From NCBI GenBank assembly GCA_943735955.1, contig OX030956.1, forward strand, positions 559,501-623,500: a stretch of 64,000 nt of DNA, written 5' to 3'. Below, piece after piece: positions 38,501 through 56,303 of this stretch. Below the pieces are notes generated by a model, which worked only from the letters and a program-made list of their open reading frames with translations, was not told the DNA's origin and searched no databases. Positions within the stretch are counted from its first letter, which is position 1; the number at the start of each line of letters is the position of its first letter. The position numbers and the translations under genes were made by a program. The stretch comes from Piscicola geometra (taxonomy: Eukaryota; Annelida; Clitellata; Hirudinida; Piscicolidae).

Positions 38501-39936
38501 CGGTCGACGTGTGGATGTCGATGTGTTTGATCTTCGCCTTCGCTGGTCTCCTCGAGTACGCCCTAGTGAACGTGCTGTCCCGGAGAAAGTCCAAGGTGGT
38601 GGTGAGACTCAAACGGGCCAACCTTTCCCAACAGCCAGTCAACTCAGACTTGTTGCACTCTATTCAGAAGACTTACCAGCCACACGAGCAAGCATACACC
38701 TCTCCCACCGTCACCAGACAACCACGTACCATTCCAGAGAAGCAAATCATCAGCCTTTACGAACTGCAAGACCGAATGCAACACTCCGCCGTTCTGAAAC
38801 AGCCTTCATCAGCAGCGAGAAACAACTGCAGTTCCAACTGCTTGGAAAGTTCCGACGAAAAAAAGAAAAAAGCCATTAAAGAACTGAGAGCTCAGCTTCA
38901 CGAGTCGTTCAACAACATCTCTGAAAGGTACAAACGTGAGCGAGTTCTCAACGCAGATTCTTCGAATGGACAAGATGAAAGAGAAGACAACTCCTTGTTT
39001 GAACAAGAGTCCCCCATCAACTACAACAGCCTGCCCACCAAGTCTTACCGACCTTTACCACCTTCAGTGCACCACCCGCACTCCTACCACCCCTACCACC
39101 ACTACTCCTACCACCCACCTCCAATACACTCAAACACCTTCAGTCCCCGCCACAACAACTTGAAACCACCTCTCCCAAGCCCTCAGAGGCAACAACAACA
39201 ACAACAACAGCAACCACAGCAACAACAACAACACTCGAACCTGATTGTCGAGTGCGCTCGCAAGGTTGGTGCTCACCATCAACACCATCCTCATCATCAC
39301 CATTTCCATCATCATCATCACCAACACCATTTTCATCATCATCATCACCATCAACACCATCATCATCATCACCAACACCATCCTCATCATCACCATTTCC
39401 ATCATCATCATCAACACCATCCTCATCCTCATCATTTCCATCTTCCACACTCGTAAACACGGGCTGGCAGTTGTCGCAATGCAGATCTCCATCACCGCTT
39501 CACGCCTCGTCTCACCCACACGTCGCTACTTTAATTGAAAAGACTCCGCGTCTTTCTGAAGACGCGGACCATTTTGCATTCATTTATCCTAACAATTCGT
39601 TATTATTCTTAACATTAAGACTTAATAATAGGTTAATGAACAAAAAGTACATTAAGAACTCACTCAACCCCATCGCAGAAGCCCAACATGGTCAACTGCA
39701 CACTGAGCACTCGACACAAGTCAAAAGTCCACTCGGGAAGAAGTGATGCTGGCAAGGGAAAACGAACAGTTGAGATAATAGACGGAGTTGGACACGCCAA
39801 GGAAATCGATAAAATGTCCAGAAAACTCTTTCCGTTCATCTTCGTGCTCTTCAACGTCATCTACTGGCTCCTCTACGCACTGCCATACGTACAGAGCGCC
39901 AAGAAACAGAACAACAACAACATGAACGGCATGTAG
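11547..39936 (+). CDS. Cys-loop ligand-gated chloride channel subunit (glycine/glutamate-receptor-like)
   Basis: This is a subunit of a pentameric anion channel at the cell surface, probably inhibitory in nerve or muscle. Proposed exons are 11547-11647, 25131-25195, 31160-31260, 33043-33272, 36153-36235, 37519-37650, 38270-39264 and 39679-39936. Every junction is in phase, giving 654 residues. The first exon (signal-peptide-like) is the least certain, because 13 kb separates it from the next. Exon 2 has LTNGYDK, exon 3 YVTTFYSISEQTM, and exon 4 DYSVSMYLRQVW and WVPDTFLRNEK. Exon 5 has the Cys-loop, CPMKLHEYPMDTQVC with 13 residues between cysteines. Cysteines in CVQNYTAGAFPC suggest the second disulphide typical of GlyR/GluCl rather than GABA-A subunits. 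Exon 7 carries M1-M3, with the anion-selectivity PAR motif before M2 (SPARVSIGLLTVLTITTQ), and a long polar loop with a polyglutamine run. The last exon supplies M4 (LFPFIFVLFNVIYWLLY). The ligand cannot be assigned. Confidence 0.93.
18645..18854 (-). other. Unassigned ORF with protein-like composition
   Basis: The 69-codon reading frame opens just after an AG that could be an acceptor, and contains FDVGEEFELDNRGYLRHG. Its composition is less AT-driven than the neighbouring sequence. I recognise no family, no second exon and no homologue. It may be an exon of a gene nested in the long intron, or chance. Confidence 0.2.
22985..23305 (+). repeat. Dispersed repeat, copy 2, with internal tandem duplication
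   Basis: This matches 7010-7262: TCCTACCCAGCATGGA, then GTTTTGATACGAAT, then a shared AACTACACA...CACAATGTATTA tail. Within it a segment of about 49 bp starting near 23163 (CACTATAACTACACAGACGC) is repeated once in tandem. No open frame of note. Confidence 0.7.
24120..24530. repeat. AT-rich irregular tandem tract
   Basis: AATATTATTTAATATT and AAAAAATATTAATATATATTT variants recur about every 20-30 bp. The tract is almost pure A/T and has no coding potential. It lies 600 bp upstream of the second placed exon of the channel gene. Confidence 0.75.
26538..26608 (+). tRNA. tRNA-Gly (TCC), copy 2
   Basis: The 71 nt are identical to the copy at 4681, with anticodon TCC and a TTTTT terminator directly after. 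The upstream ~120 bp (from about 26428) is clearly similar to the flank of copy 1, so the whole unit was duplicated. It lies in a channel-gene intron, on the same strand. Confidence 0.97.
27044..28721 (+). mobile_element. hAT-family DNA transposon relic with target site duplication
   Basis: The element spans 27052-28713. It is bounded by near-perfect 12-bp inverted ends (TAGAAGTCGGAC at the left, GTCCGACCTCTA at the right) and flanked by an exact 8-bp duplication ATCCATAC (27044-27051 and 28714-28721), the hallmark of hAT. Inside are decayed transposase remnants: a LLHPQYKR-like segment near 27630-27690, and a C-terminal dimerisation-like segment (IPCERNFSICGRS) near 28110-28230. Frames between them are interrupted. 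Both ends carry dense CGGGA/ACGGGACGGGA subterminal repeats. The element is non-autonomous and lies in the channel-gene intron. Confidence 0.9.
28430..28690 (+). repeat. Subterminal GGGACGGGAC array of the hAT element
   Basis: Four to five units combine GGGAACGGGACGGGACGGGA with a spacer such as ATCAAAATTCTGATGTCCC. A shorter group lies at the opposite end (27170-27240) as ACGGGAACGGGAACGGG. Such subterminal repeats are commonly transposase-binding sites in hAT elements. ORFs reading Gly-Thr-Gly-Arg-Asp here are artefacts of the repeat. Confidence 0.8.
28900..28970 (+). tRNA. tRNA-Gly (TCC), copy 3, one-base variant
   Basis: It is identical to the other copies except for C to T at tRNA base 22 (GGTAGTATAG instead of GGTAGCATAG), at the end of the D arm. 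The cloverleaf, anticodon TCC, B box and TTTTTT terminator are intact. It lies about 180 bp downstream of the hAT element. Confidence 0.95.
29220..29470 (+). repeat. SINE-like element with (TTGA)n tail
   Basis: The 3' part, GAATTTGAAGAAAGAGCGCT followed by ATAGAAATC and TTGATTGATTGATT, recurs elsewhere in the window (36285, 48921, 56344). The upstream segment containing AGAGGGCAAACGCTCTACCTC may be a decayed tRNA-like head, but promoter boxes are not convincing. The element borders are approximate. Confidence 0.5.
29544..29614 (+). tRNA. tRNA-Gly (TCC), copy 4
   Basis: The 71-nt sequence is identical to copy 1. It is followed by a TTTTTT terminator and preceded by GTAACCTGTAACATCT, which resembles the flanks of the other copies. 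It is intronic in the channel gene, same strand. Confidence 0.97.
29755..29815 (+). repeat. 18-bp tandem repeat
   Basis: Three copies of GGGCTCTTTTCGGTCACA (with AGAGCTCTATTCGGTCACA as a variant), then a partial fourth. It lies between two tRNA-Gly genes. Confidence 0.85.
29991..30061 (+). tRNA. tRNA-Gly (TCC), copy 5
   Basis: This is identical to copy 1, with anticodon TCC and a CGTTTTG terminator run. Its 5' flank (GGTTATAACATAATTGTAAC) resembles that of copy 4, suggesting local duplication. Confidence 0.97.
31335..31550 (+). repeat. 20-bp tandem repeat with forkhead-like core
   Basis: About ten units of TTTATTTTAGTTTGTTTACA, perfect at the left and decaying to the right (TTTTTTACA, TTTTAAG variants). 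It starts about 75 bp after the exon at 31160-31260. Each intact unit contains TGTTTAC, which matches the forkhead transcription-factor consensus. Confidence 0.9.
34075..36152 (+). repeat. CCATCCCTCCACCACCATCA minisatellite abutting a splice acceptor
   Basis: About 2.1 kb of tandem CCATCCCTCCACCACCATCA-type units (about 23 bp with the extra CCA), with variant units containing CATCATCAGCATCCC. A higher-order block of 555 bp is duplicated: markers at 34186, 34411 and 34610 recur 555 bp later. The array fills the 3' part of the intron, and its last unit ends CATCACCAG, the acceptor of the exon at 36153. The long His/Pro/Ser ORFs (33988-36243) are repeat translations, not a protein. Confidence 0.95.
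36236..37518. other. Channel-gene intron with SINE-like tail
   Basis: This is intronic. A GCGCTATATATATTTATTT...TTGATTGATTG tail at 36285-36354 belongs to the same dispersed family as 29404-29468. CATCATC/ACCATCACT-rich sequence lies at 36820-36940. Nothing coding was found. Confidence 0.6.
39265..39453 (+). repeat. (CAT)n tract in last channel intron, open in frame
   Basis: The intron between the M3-loop exon and the M4 exon (39265-39678) starts with GTTGGT and a CATCATCACC-rich run. The run continues the exon's reading frame without a stop for 63 codons, to a TAA at 39454-39456, and encodes mainly histidine. The spliced form was preferred because both splice sites are in phase and the downstream exon supplies M4. 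Confidence 0.8.
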
Positions 39937-39982
39937 CGGAAGCTTTCTAATGCACGCTTCAACTTGCAACAAAATATCTTTT

Positions 39983-40005
39983 TTTATTTTCGAAATAAAA
40001 ATAAA
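39983..40005. promoter_or_regulatory. Back-to-back polyadenylation signals of two convergent genes
   Basis: The near-palindrome TTTTATTTTCGAAATAAAAA holds AATAAA on the plus strand (39994-39999, again at 40000-40005) and AATAAA on the minus strand (39983-39988). It lies 58 bp after the plus-strand channel stop and 45 bp after the minus-strand PAAT-like stop. The two stop codons are only 97 bp apart. Confidence 0.7.
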
Positions 40006-40032
40006 ATCATCATAAAAGACAAGAATCAATCC

Positions 40033-41297
40033 TCAATTGACTTTGTTACTCTTGATAAGTTGCTCAATTTCGTTAAGTTTCGACATGATCCTCTCTTCCA
40101 GCCTGGCGACCGATGCCTCGATGTGCTTGTGCATTTCAAGTCTCAGTCCTTCCAACTCTGAAGGCACTGTGTCGTTCTTCCCTGCAATTGACTCCTCTCC
40201 CTTCCTACTTCCCTGCTTTTGTTTGAGTTATCATTATTATATTCGAATAATTGTTTCTTCAATACGCATCTAAACAAATTATTTTAAAATGTATTAACTT
40301 ATATTTATGAAAAAATAAATAGTAGTGTTTCGAAATAATGTATGTAAAGCAATTCGTTCGAAAGACTCCAAGTTATCAATCAAAAAAATTACACCCTTTT
40401 TTAATTTGCGTTTTTTAAATAAAAATTAATCAAAATATCTTCATGGTTTATAAAATAAAAGCATCAACTGTCATAGAAATTTTCCTTTCACGTATATAGT
40501 CGGTTTTCATAAAAAAAGATAAAATACTTTTAAAAAATGTAAATACCTCTTCATAATTTTCTAAAAGAGTGTTTCCATTGTGAAAATTATCAGACAAGGC
40601 CATATTTTTGAAAAGCAGCTTGGCTTCCTGCAGAGAAAGCCCACTTGAAGGACTCATTAAGGCAAGGGTGATGAAGATGTTGTACAAGTGAAGCTCTTTG
40701 TCTAAAGGAAACTGAATAGTTTTGATAACAACAATAAAAATTGGTAAAGATTAAATATCTGATGAGGTTTTATTCTTATTTCAAACATTCATATCAAACC
40801 TTTGCACAAAATTGTTTCAAAGGCTGATCAAAAGAGTTGAGAATAATGAAGGTTTTCGGAGGGTACATCAAGTCATTTTCCAAGAGAACTCCATAAGAGG
40901 TGTTGAGGTAGCCATTGGAGGGGGTGTATGTCTCGGAACAAGAACCACTGCTTATGAAATCTACAGATTCAATTAGAACACTCTTGTTTAAGGACTTTAT
41001 AGAAAAAGAAACTGGTTCATTAGAGTCTTTGGGTGGTTTAAGTGTCACTTTTGACTTATTTATCTCATTGGAATTTGTTCCAGCACTGAAATGATTGTAC
41101 TTATATTAATAAAATTAAAAATAATTATAAATCTTAAAAATTAAATGCAAATTTAGAATATATTTTTTTGGCAAAAATAATTAATTTTAGAGTTACTTTG
41201 CTATTTGTAGTACCAAAAGATCATTCAGGTTGAAATCGCTGTTCAGATGCCAGTTACAAGAAACATGAAAGTCGCTTTTGGAAAAACCATTTTCCAT
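40033..41297 (-). CDS. Small coiled-coil protein, possibly ATPase PAAT-like
   Basis: Exons on the minus strand are 41297-41197, 41085-40800, 40693-40547 and 40212-40033. The phases join and give 237 residues. The start is the ATG at 41297. No signal peptide or membrane segment is seen. The middle part (VLIESVDFISSGSCSETY, then KTFIILNSFDQPLKQFCAK) resembles from memory the beta-rich N-terminal region of C10orf88/PAAT, a regulator of mitochondrial ABC transporters. The C-terminus is a short amphipathic helix (LEERIMSKLNEIEQLIKS), as in PAAT. It is shorter than the human protein. The acceptor of exon 3 is ambiguous because three AGs lie within 10 bp; the one chosen keeps the frame. The gene model is fairly secure; the functional name is tentative. 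Confidence 0.6.
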
Positions 41298-41852
41298 AAC
41301 TCTGTGTTTAAAATGTAAATTAATTGTTTTATTGCAAAGATTGATTAGAATGAAGGTAAAGTTTTTCTAATCAAAAGTTTAAAAGTGAAATCGAGATGAA
41401 AAGTGACAAAAAGTAATGCTGAAATTTTTAAATATTCTTTATTACGTTTAAATAAATTTTTGTATATTTACAAATTATTTATACAAAAATATTTTATTAA
41501 ATATATAAATTATATTTTAGTTCCTCTTAATAAAGACTAGCATTAAGAAGTTATAAAAATCGTAAAGCTGCAAATCCAATTCTACAATTAGTGACCAATG
41601 CATGCGTGTATTGACCGAAAAAACAAAAATACAAAAAATAGTTAGTTTCATAATTCATTCTTTATTTTTCTTTCCATATTTCCACTAGCGATTCACCGAA
41701 ATTTATTTCATAAATAAGGAAAATAAATCAATCAAAAAAATTAAAACCCAAAAAATACTATCCGATATATTAAAAAAAGTTCAATTTTCAAAAATCCAAA
41801 TTTTCCTTAGTTTAAACTAAATTTTCACCAAAAAGACAGAGAAGCCTCTAGG
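41298..41852. promoter_or_regulatory. Divergent promoter region, PAAT-like / CLASRP
   Basis: The 555 bp between the two start codons separate genes pointing away from each other, so both promoters must lie here. The sequence is AT-rich, and I see no clear TATA box or conserved site that I can assign. Confidence 0.45.
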
Positions 41853-50390
<8,538 letters not shown>

Positions 50391-50665
50391 GGGGGAGTGC
50401 TCTCACTCACTCACTGTTTCCATTTCACCCCTCAACATTTCGACTAATGAAGATTCCCCTTCTGCTTTCGCCCTCTATTCGCTCTTGGAGTTTAAAATAT
50501 AATGTGGTTGCGTGCCATTTAAATGTCATTTTATCAAAATTTAACTGGCCCAGGATCACCCATCAAATTAATTGAAATAAGTCGTATTTTTCTCTTTATT
50601 GAACAAAGTCAGACTTGCAAATTCAAAATTTTTCTTGAAAGTGAATCATGGAGCCTTCAAAGTGT

Positions 50666-51255
50666 TTATGTCTCCTGGCTGTTGGGACCCTTCTTGCGCC
50701 CGAAGCCTGCCACGACGTTGACGTACCTCCTGTTGTACTGCATTCGCCTCTTCGCCCTGCCTGTCTTCTTCTTCTTCACCCTCTCCTCCTTGTCTTTCTC
50801 AACCTACAGATGGATATGTTTTTACATTTTTGATAGCCATGGAAAAGATATAAACTATAGATTTATAAATAATGTACTACATAAAATGTATTTAACAGAA
50901 TATATATTATTATAAATTATAAGACATTATTACAATTTTTGTAGTTACATTTAGTAAATGAGTTCTAGATCTGTGAACACACCTTTGGCGTTTGTCCCTT
51001 TACTTTTCCAGCACGAGCGAGTGACCCGTGCACTTTGCCTCCGAGCATCTTGACGCACATCTCAAGAGTGTCGAGGTCTGCAGCCACATCTACCAGACAG
51101 GCGTCCTCCATGAGGGGCCTTCCAGCGTTGTACAAGACCACATCTTCCGACTGGAAACCCTCCTTCTGGGCAGCCACACTCTTCAGCCATGCCACTGATG
51201 AGCCCCCATTCACGTCGATCGTGTGAACGTTCAAGCCTCTCACGAAGAGTTGCAT
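50666..51255 (-). CDS. FAU: FAU: ubiquitin-like / ribosomal protein eS30 fusion
   Basis: The precursor is cleaved into a ubiquitin-like protein and 40S ribosomal protein eS30. Coding exons on the minus strand are 51255-50983 and 50803-50666, joined in phase 0 (GQTPK|V). The N-terminal 70-odd residues form a ubiquitin-like fold ending in Gly-Gly (MLGGK). The eS30 part follows: [18 protein letters not shown], then [18 protein letters not shown] and [13 protein letters not shown] splice acceptor (CCTTCAG) just upstream of the ATG suggests a 5' UTR exon. AATAAA on the minus strand lies near 50594-50600. The gene converges with CLASRP; the stop codons are 276 bp apart. Confidence 0.97.
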
Positions 51256-51991
51256 CGTGACCTGAAGGAAAAAAATTAAACTTGATTTAAATATTTTAAT
51301 ATAATTTTCGTTAAATATTTGAGCTTTAAACTATATTTTGTGGTGTAAATTGTGAGATTATTAATGCGATAATAAATATTACTTACAGCAAGTATAGACC
51401 GGAAAAAAAGAAATATTATAAACAAGTTCTAGCTGTTTTGCGGAAAGATACTAAATATCTTTGTTTCGTTTTAAAAATTAACTCAAGACATTTTCCAAAT
51501 GAATAATCTATTTTGATGAATAAAATATTTTGAATTGAATTATTTCACTATTTATAGATGTTTTGTTTTGATTAACTGAAAATAAACACTTCCTAAATAT
51601 ACTTGTTTTATTATTTTTTAAATCCTGATAAATATGTTGGCTCCTCATTCGTATTGTTTTTAAAAAATATTTTAATAAAATAATTATTTTGTTAAAAAGT
51701 ATCTTTTTAAAAATAATGGTTTTAAAACCCTTTTTTTATTATAAAAATAATTTTTCTATGTTTATAAATAACAAGTTAACAGTTTTATATATTTTTTCCC
51801 AATTTCTTATTCATTATATTATAATGATTATAAGTTGTAGAAGAAAGGTTAAATCATTTATAAATTCATTAAATATATCAGCGACTAAAGTTTACAATGT
51901 CCCCAATAAAAGCGAAAAAGTTTTCCAAGTTTTTTCATCAAAGTCGTTGAATAAAATATAACTTAAAATACAGTTTTTGAAACAAGCATCT
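51256..51991. other. Intergenic / FAU upstream
   Basis: AT-rich sequence holding the FAU promoter and unmapped 5' UTR exon, and probably the 3' UTR of the ferric-reductase-like gene. No other gene was recognised. Confidence 0.5.
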
Positions 51992-54490
51992 TCATTGAGA
52001 CACAACTGGAGAGAAGATGAGAAAGAAGAAGATGAAGAAGAAGAAGCCTAAGCTGGTGAGGCTGTAGATCAGGACCGTGGTGTAACAACTCTTTGACATC
52101 TTAAATAGGAATTTTTTGGGATTCATTATATTTATTTTTAAATGATTTTATGGTATAATAATAGATATTTTTTCACGGTTGCTATTCAATAAAATTTATT
52201 GAATAAATGGTTATTCACCTGGGAAGCACTCTCTTCTGGTATGCTTTCATAACTTGAAACATCTGAATCATTGGAAAGATTGAACGTCAAAACATTTATT
52301 ATTTGAAAAAATAAATAATTTCGTTAAAGCATCAAGTGAAACACTCAAAACTCATTCGAACGAAAATGTTTTTTAAAGTATAAACTGCATTTTTATTCAA
52401 CTAACTGCGTCCGAAAAGGCTCAGAAGGACGTCGATGAAGATCTTGAAGCCGAGAAAAACGAGGGCAATCAGAGACAGCCACAGGGGCAGGGCCGCAAAC
52501 TCGCTGCGGAGGCCGAAGAAGATGGTTATAACTGTTGGGTGAAGGCGGGAAATAATTTATTTTAGTTTAATTTATAATAATCTGCTAGAATAAAACCTTT
52601 GTTTTCGAAAAAAACCAATTATTTTAGAATATTCAAATATTTTGCTATGTCACGGTGAATTGAAAGTCATACGTCCGAGGAATACGATGGCATTGCCGAG
52701 GAGTCCGTGCGAGATGTTGAATGCCCGCCTGAACCTCGACTCGTGACTTGGTCTGATCACTCCCAGCAAGATCTTCGGATGTTTATATAGTATTATATTT
52801 GCTAATGGCTGTGTTTCATTATTATGTAGGTTTTTTATTAATATATTTATTTGTAGCCTGAGAGTACTATTTCGGATTTATTTTTTATTAAATTATATTT
52901 ATAAATCTAAAATAAATCTTAGACATCTTCTTGAAATATTATTACGTGTTAATTATTTATTTAAAAAATTGAAAAATATTAATAAAATGAAAAGAATGAA
53001 GAGCAACATTGGCAACAATGACGGATACGGTGACAAGGCCTAAGATCGAATGTGCGCCTGGCTGTGTGGGTGGTGGAAGCTTGCATTCAGAAAAGACAAT
53101 GTTTCAATATACAAATAATAATAATCATAAAATCTAAAAATAAACTTATAAAATCAAATTTAATAAAGATGAAATTAAATTTAGCAAAATTGAATTAAAA
53201 AATTTGATGAGCAAGTTGACGCATTCCAGAACTGACATAAAAGGTCCATTGGTTGTGACTGAAGATGAGCATGATGGCTATGAAAATCAGGAGCGCAGCA
53301 GTGGTCACCAGACCCCTGTGTAGCTGAGTAATAATATTGATGTTTTTCAATATTTCTATTATTTAAAATAATAATAGTTAAGTGATGAGAATTTCAAATT
53401 GTCATTTAACAGCTGGGAAAGATGTTTGAAGGTGATGGCTTGTTTAAAGTACAATAACCGACAACTCAATAGAATATAAAAAAATCAATAATTTTTAAAA
53501 TTTTCGTGAAACTCATGAATATTTCATTTAACCAATTGAATTATAAAACTTATAGCATTTTCAAGGCTTTAAAGCAACTAGGTGATCATTGGAGTTGGCA
53601 CCTGCAACCACATCGGAGTTCCCAAGAAGGACTGCTGCATGTGTTTCTTCATGTGTCTGGAGATGAGGGTGGCAAGGCCTATCAGGAGAAACCACGAGGC
53701 CATCATCAGAGACGCTGTGGCGAGGGAGAAAACAAGAGATGATAAAGGAAGCAAAGAGACTTTCGAGGTTTTACAATACAATTCAATGCAACGACGAGTG
53801 TTATAAGCTTTGGAGACTTTAAGATGAGAAATGTGTGGATAGGTGGTGCTCAGAGAAGGTATGAGGGAAGGTGTTAGAGAAGGTGTTTAGAGAAGGTGTT
53901 AGTGGAGAATGCAGTGAAGAATGCAGACCGTGAGCGATAATGAGGGCGGGTCTGGACAGAGAACCACTGGAGAAGTTGATGAGGGAAGACGAGATGAAGG
54001 GCTTTACGTGGTGCATTTTTTTGACGCCTGTAAGGGAATGAGAGGCGAACTAAATGATCTATTTAGTAGAATGGAGGTTTATTCGTCGTGGCAAGGTTGC
54101 TTTGCTGTGTGCATTGTACTTATGCGTTTTTTTAAAAGCTTTGTTAATTTTATCTTAGAGTGGTTTTAAAATATAGCATAATAATGTGGGGATTTCAAAA
54201 TATAGCATAATAATGTGGGGATTTCAAAATATAGCATAATAATGTAGTGATTAAAAAAAATATTTTTTGAGTCGAATTTATAATTTGTTCCAGAAAATTG
54301 CTTTTCAAGAGTGTTTAAATAACAGCAAGTGCCATAGATGTTTCTATATAATAATTATATAAAAATATAATTGTTATATAATAATTATATAACAATTATA
54401 ATTGTTATTTGTTCTCTTAAGTCCGTGTGGGCTTACATAACGTCTTATTTATTTGAAACAGTATTAACACCCATCTCTTTATTATTATTA

Positions 54491-54521
<31 letters not shown>

Positions 54522-56303
54522 CTTCCATTAATTTTATGCTTCTTTCATCACAAAAACTTATATAACGTTACTATCCCCGCCATCTTCTCACTCACCATCA
54601 TCATCACTTCATCCTACTGCCTTCTCTTAATCATCATCACCGGAAAAATTATTAAAACTTCAATTTTAAAGTCCATTAAACATATTTATGTAGACCAACT
54701 TTTATTCACTCATTGACTTCCTTTTTTACAAAGCCAACCCTTTAAACCCACCATCAGGGCCGACTTCTCCATAGGCCATCAGGACGTAGTACTCCTGGTC
54801 CAGAGGCTGCACTCTCGAGGCTTGGGGCGAGTCTGGAGTGGTGACGCTGTGCGAAAAGTTGCAGTAGATCTTGTCGTTCGTCTTGAAGCCGTTCCCTCCT
54901 ATCAGGCCCAGCATTTTCTGTGGTTCATTTGATGAGTTAAGTCAGTAAGAAACGACAGGAACCTGTAAAAAACGTCTAATTTTATATGAAATCATAAAAG
55001 AGAGTTTATAGCAGCAAAAGAGTATAATTCTCTTAGATTTAATATGTTATAGAGTCTAAACCATCATCAAAGCAATAGAAAAAAGCTAATAGGGTTACAC
55101 ATACGACACATATGAGAAAACCCTTGATTGCAGACAGCGAGAGACTTTGAGGCCTAAAGTTCACTAGTATGTTTAAAAATAACCATCTGATGAGAAATCT
55201 AGAGCTAAATACAAAAGGTAACAGCACAACAAATATGTGTACCACATTTTTAATTTTTTACCACTAGAACTTTAGTTCAATTCAAAAAGTAAAAACTGAG
55301 TCATAAAACTAGCGTTCTATTTACATAATGTACTTTTACATAAAGTTAATTTAACACCAAAGCATTCAAGCTTCCGTAGGACGAGGCAACAATGCACTGC
55401 AACACAATCTCACATCATCGAGGTGGATGTTGTTGTGGCGTTGGTTGTACGAGGCCTCGACCAAAAACTTCTTGCCAGTACTGAGACATGCCACCACGCT
55501 GGCTGAATTCTTAGAGTGATAAAGGTGTCTTTAATGCTACAATTTAAAATATTAAGAATAATATTGGTATCGTTATTATAAATGTTTAGTGTTACCATTT
55601 CTTTATTTTGTATTAATCATAATATGACTTTTCAAAATCATGTAGTTTTGACCTTCCAGTAATAACGATGACCTAATTATAATAATATAATTATAATAAT
55701 ATAATTATAATAGTATAATTATAATAGTATAACTTTAATAATATAACTATAATAATTATAACTATAATAATTATAGTTATAATAATTATAGTTATAATTA
55801 TAATAATAATCATAATAATATAATTATAATAATTATATAACAATAATAGTAACAATTGAATATTATTATTATCAATTTATTATAACGGTCTAATTAGTCC
55901 TTTGATTCAGGCCTTAAATTACAACAAGGAATTACATCTAAAACTAGAACGAGAGTCCATACAGGGAAACAAAGGTTCGAAACGCTAGCAATTAAAAAGC
56001 AAGACTAAACAGTTAAACAATGAATAGTCGAATTATTTTTAAAATAAAAAACTCAGAATACATGAATTTGTTTAATTAAAAAAATGGATTAAGTGGATAT
56101 GTTTGTTCCAATCGAACAAAACGACGAACCATCTGCGGCATTTTGTTCCACCCGAGGGCCACCCATGCGTTCTCGTCCTGCGCCTTGATCGCCAACTGGA
56201 AGTCCAAGCGGTTCTTCTGGCCAAGCCTCCACTGCAGAACGTACGTGCATGCATCGCCTTCACATCCCTTAGGGTCCTTCAGTTGATTCCATAGTTGCCC
56301 TGT
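51992..56303 (-). CDS. Ferric-chelate reductase 1-like protein (DOMON + cytochrome b561), 5' incomplete
   Basis: This is a membrane haem protein that moves electrons across the membrane to reduce ferric iron or another acceptor. Exons on the minus strand are 56299(or 56303)-56130, 55509-55414, 54917-54752, 54027-53929, 53714-53602, 53323 to about 53225, 53057-53008, 52772-52673, 52531-52406, 52262-52219 and 52099-51992. All but one junction (near 53220) were checked for phase. The first three give a DOMON domain (RLDFQLAIKAQDENAWVALG, SVVACLSTGKKFLVEASYNQ). Then comes the b561 region with candidate haem-ligand histidines: AHASLMMASWFLLIGLATLI, LHRGLVTTAALLIF, AHSILGLVTV, then RPSHESRFRRAFNISHGLLG. 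A last hydrophobic segment ends the protein. The reeler domain and signal peptide expected upstream were not found. Confidence 0.9.
54160..54255. repeat. 34-bp tandem repeat in reductase intron
   Basis: Three near-identical copies of AAATATAGCATAATAATGTG plus GGGATTTC. Intronic. Confidence 0.9.
55670..55870. repeat. TAATTATAATAATA tract
   Basis: A degenerate repeat of ATAATTATAATAATATAAC type inside the intron between the first two placed reductase exons. No coding content. Confidence 0.8.

Noticed and set aside
39252..39746. Serine-rich 164-codon ORF after the channel loop exon
   Set aside because: It is the CAT repeat in another frame; the conserved M4 exon is read in a different frame.
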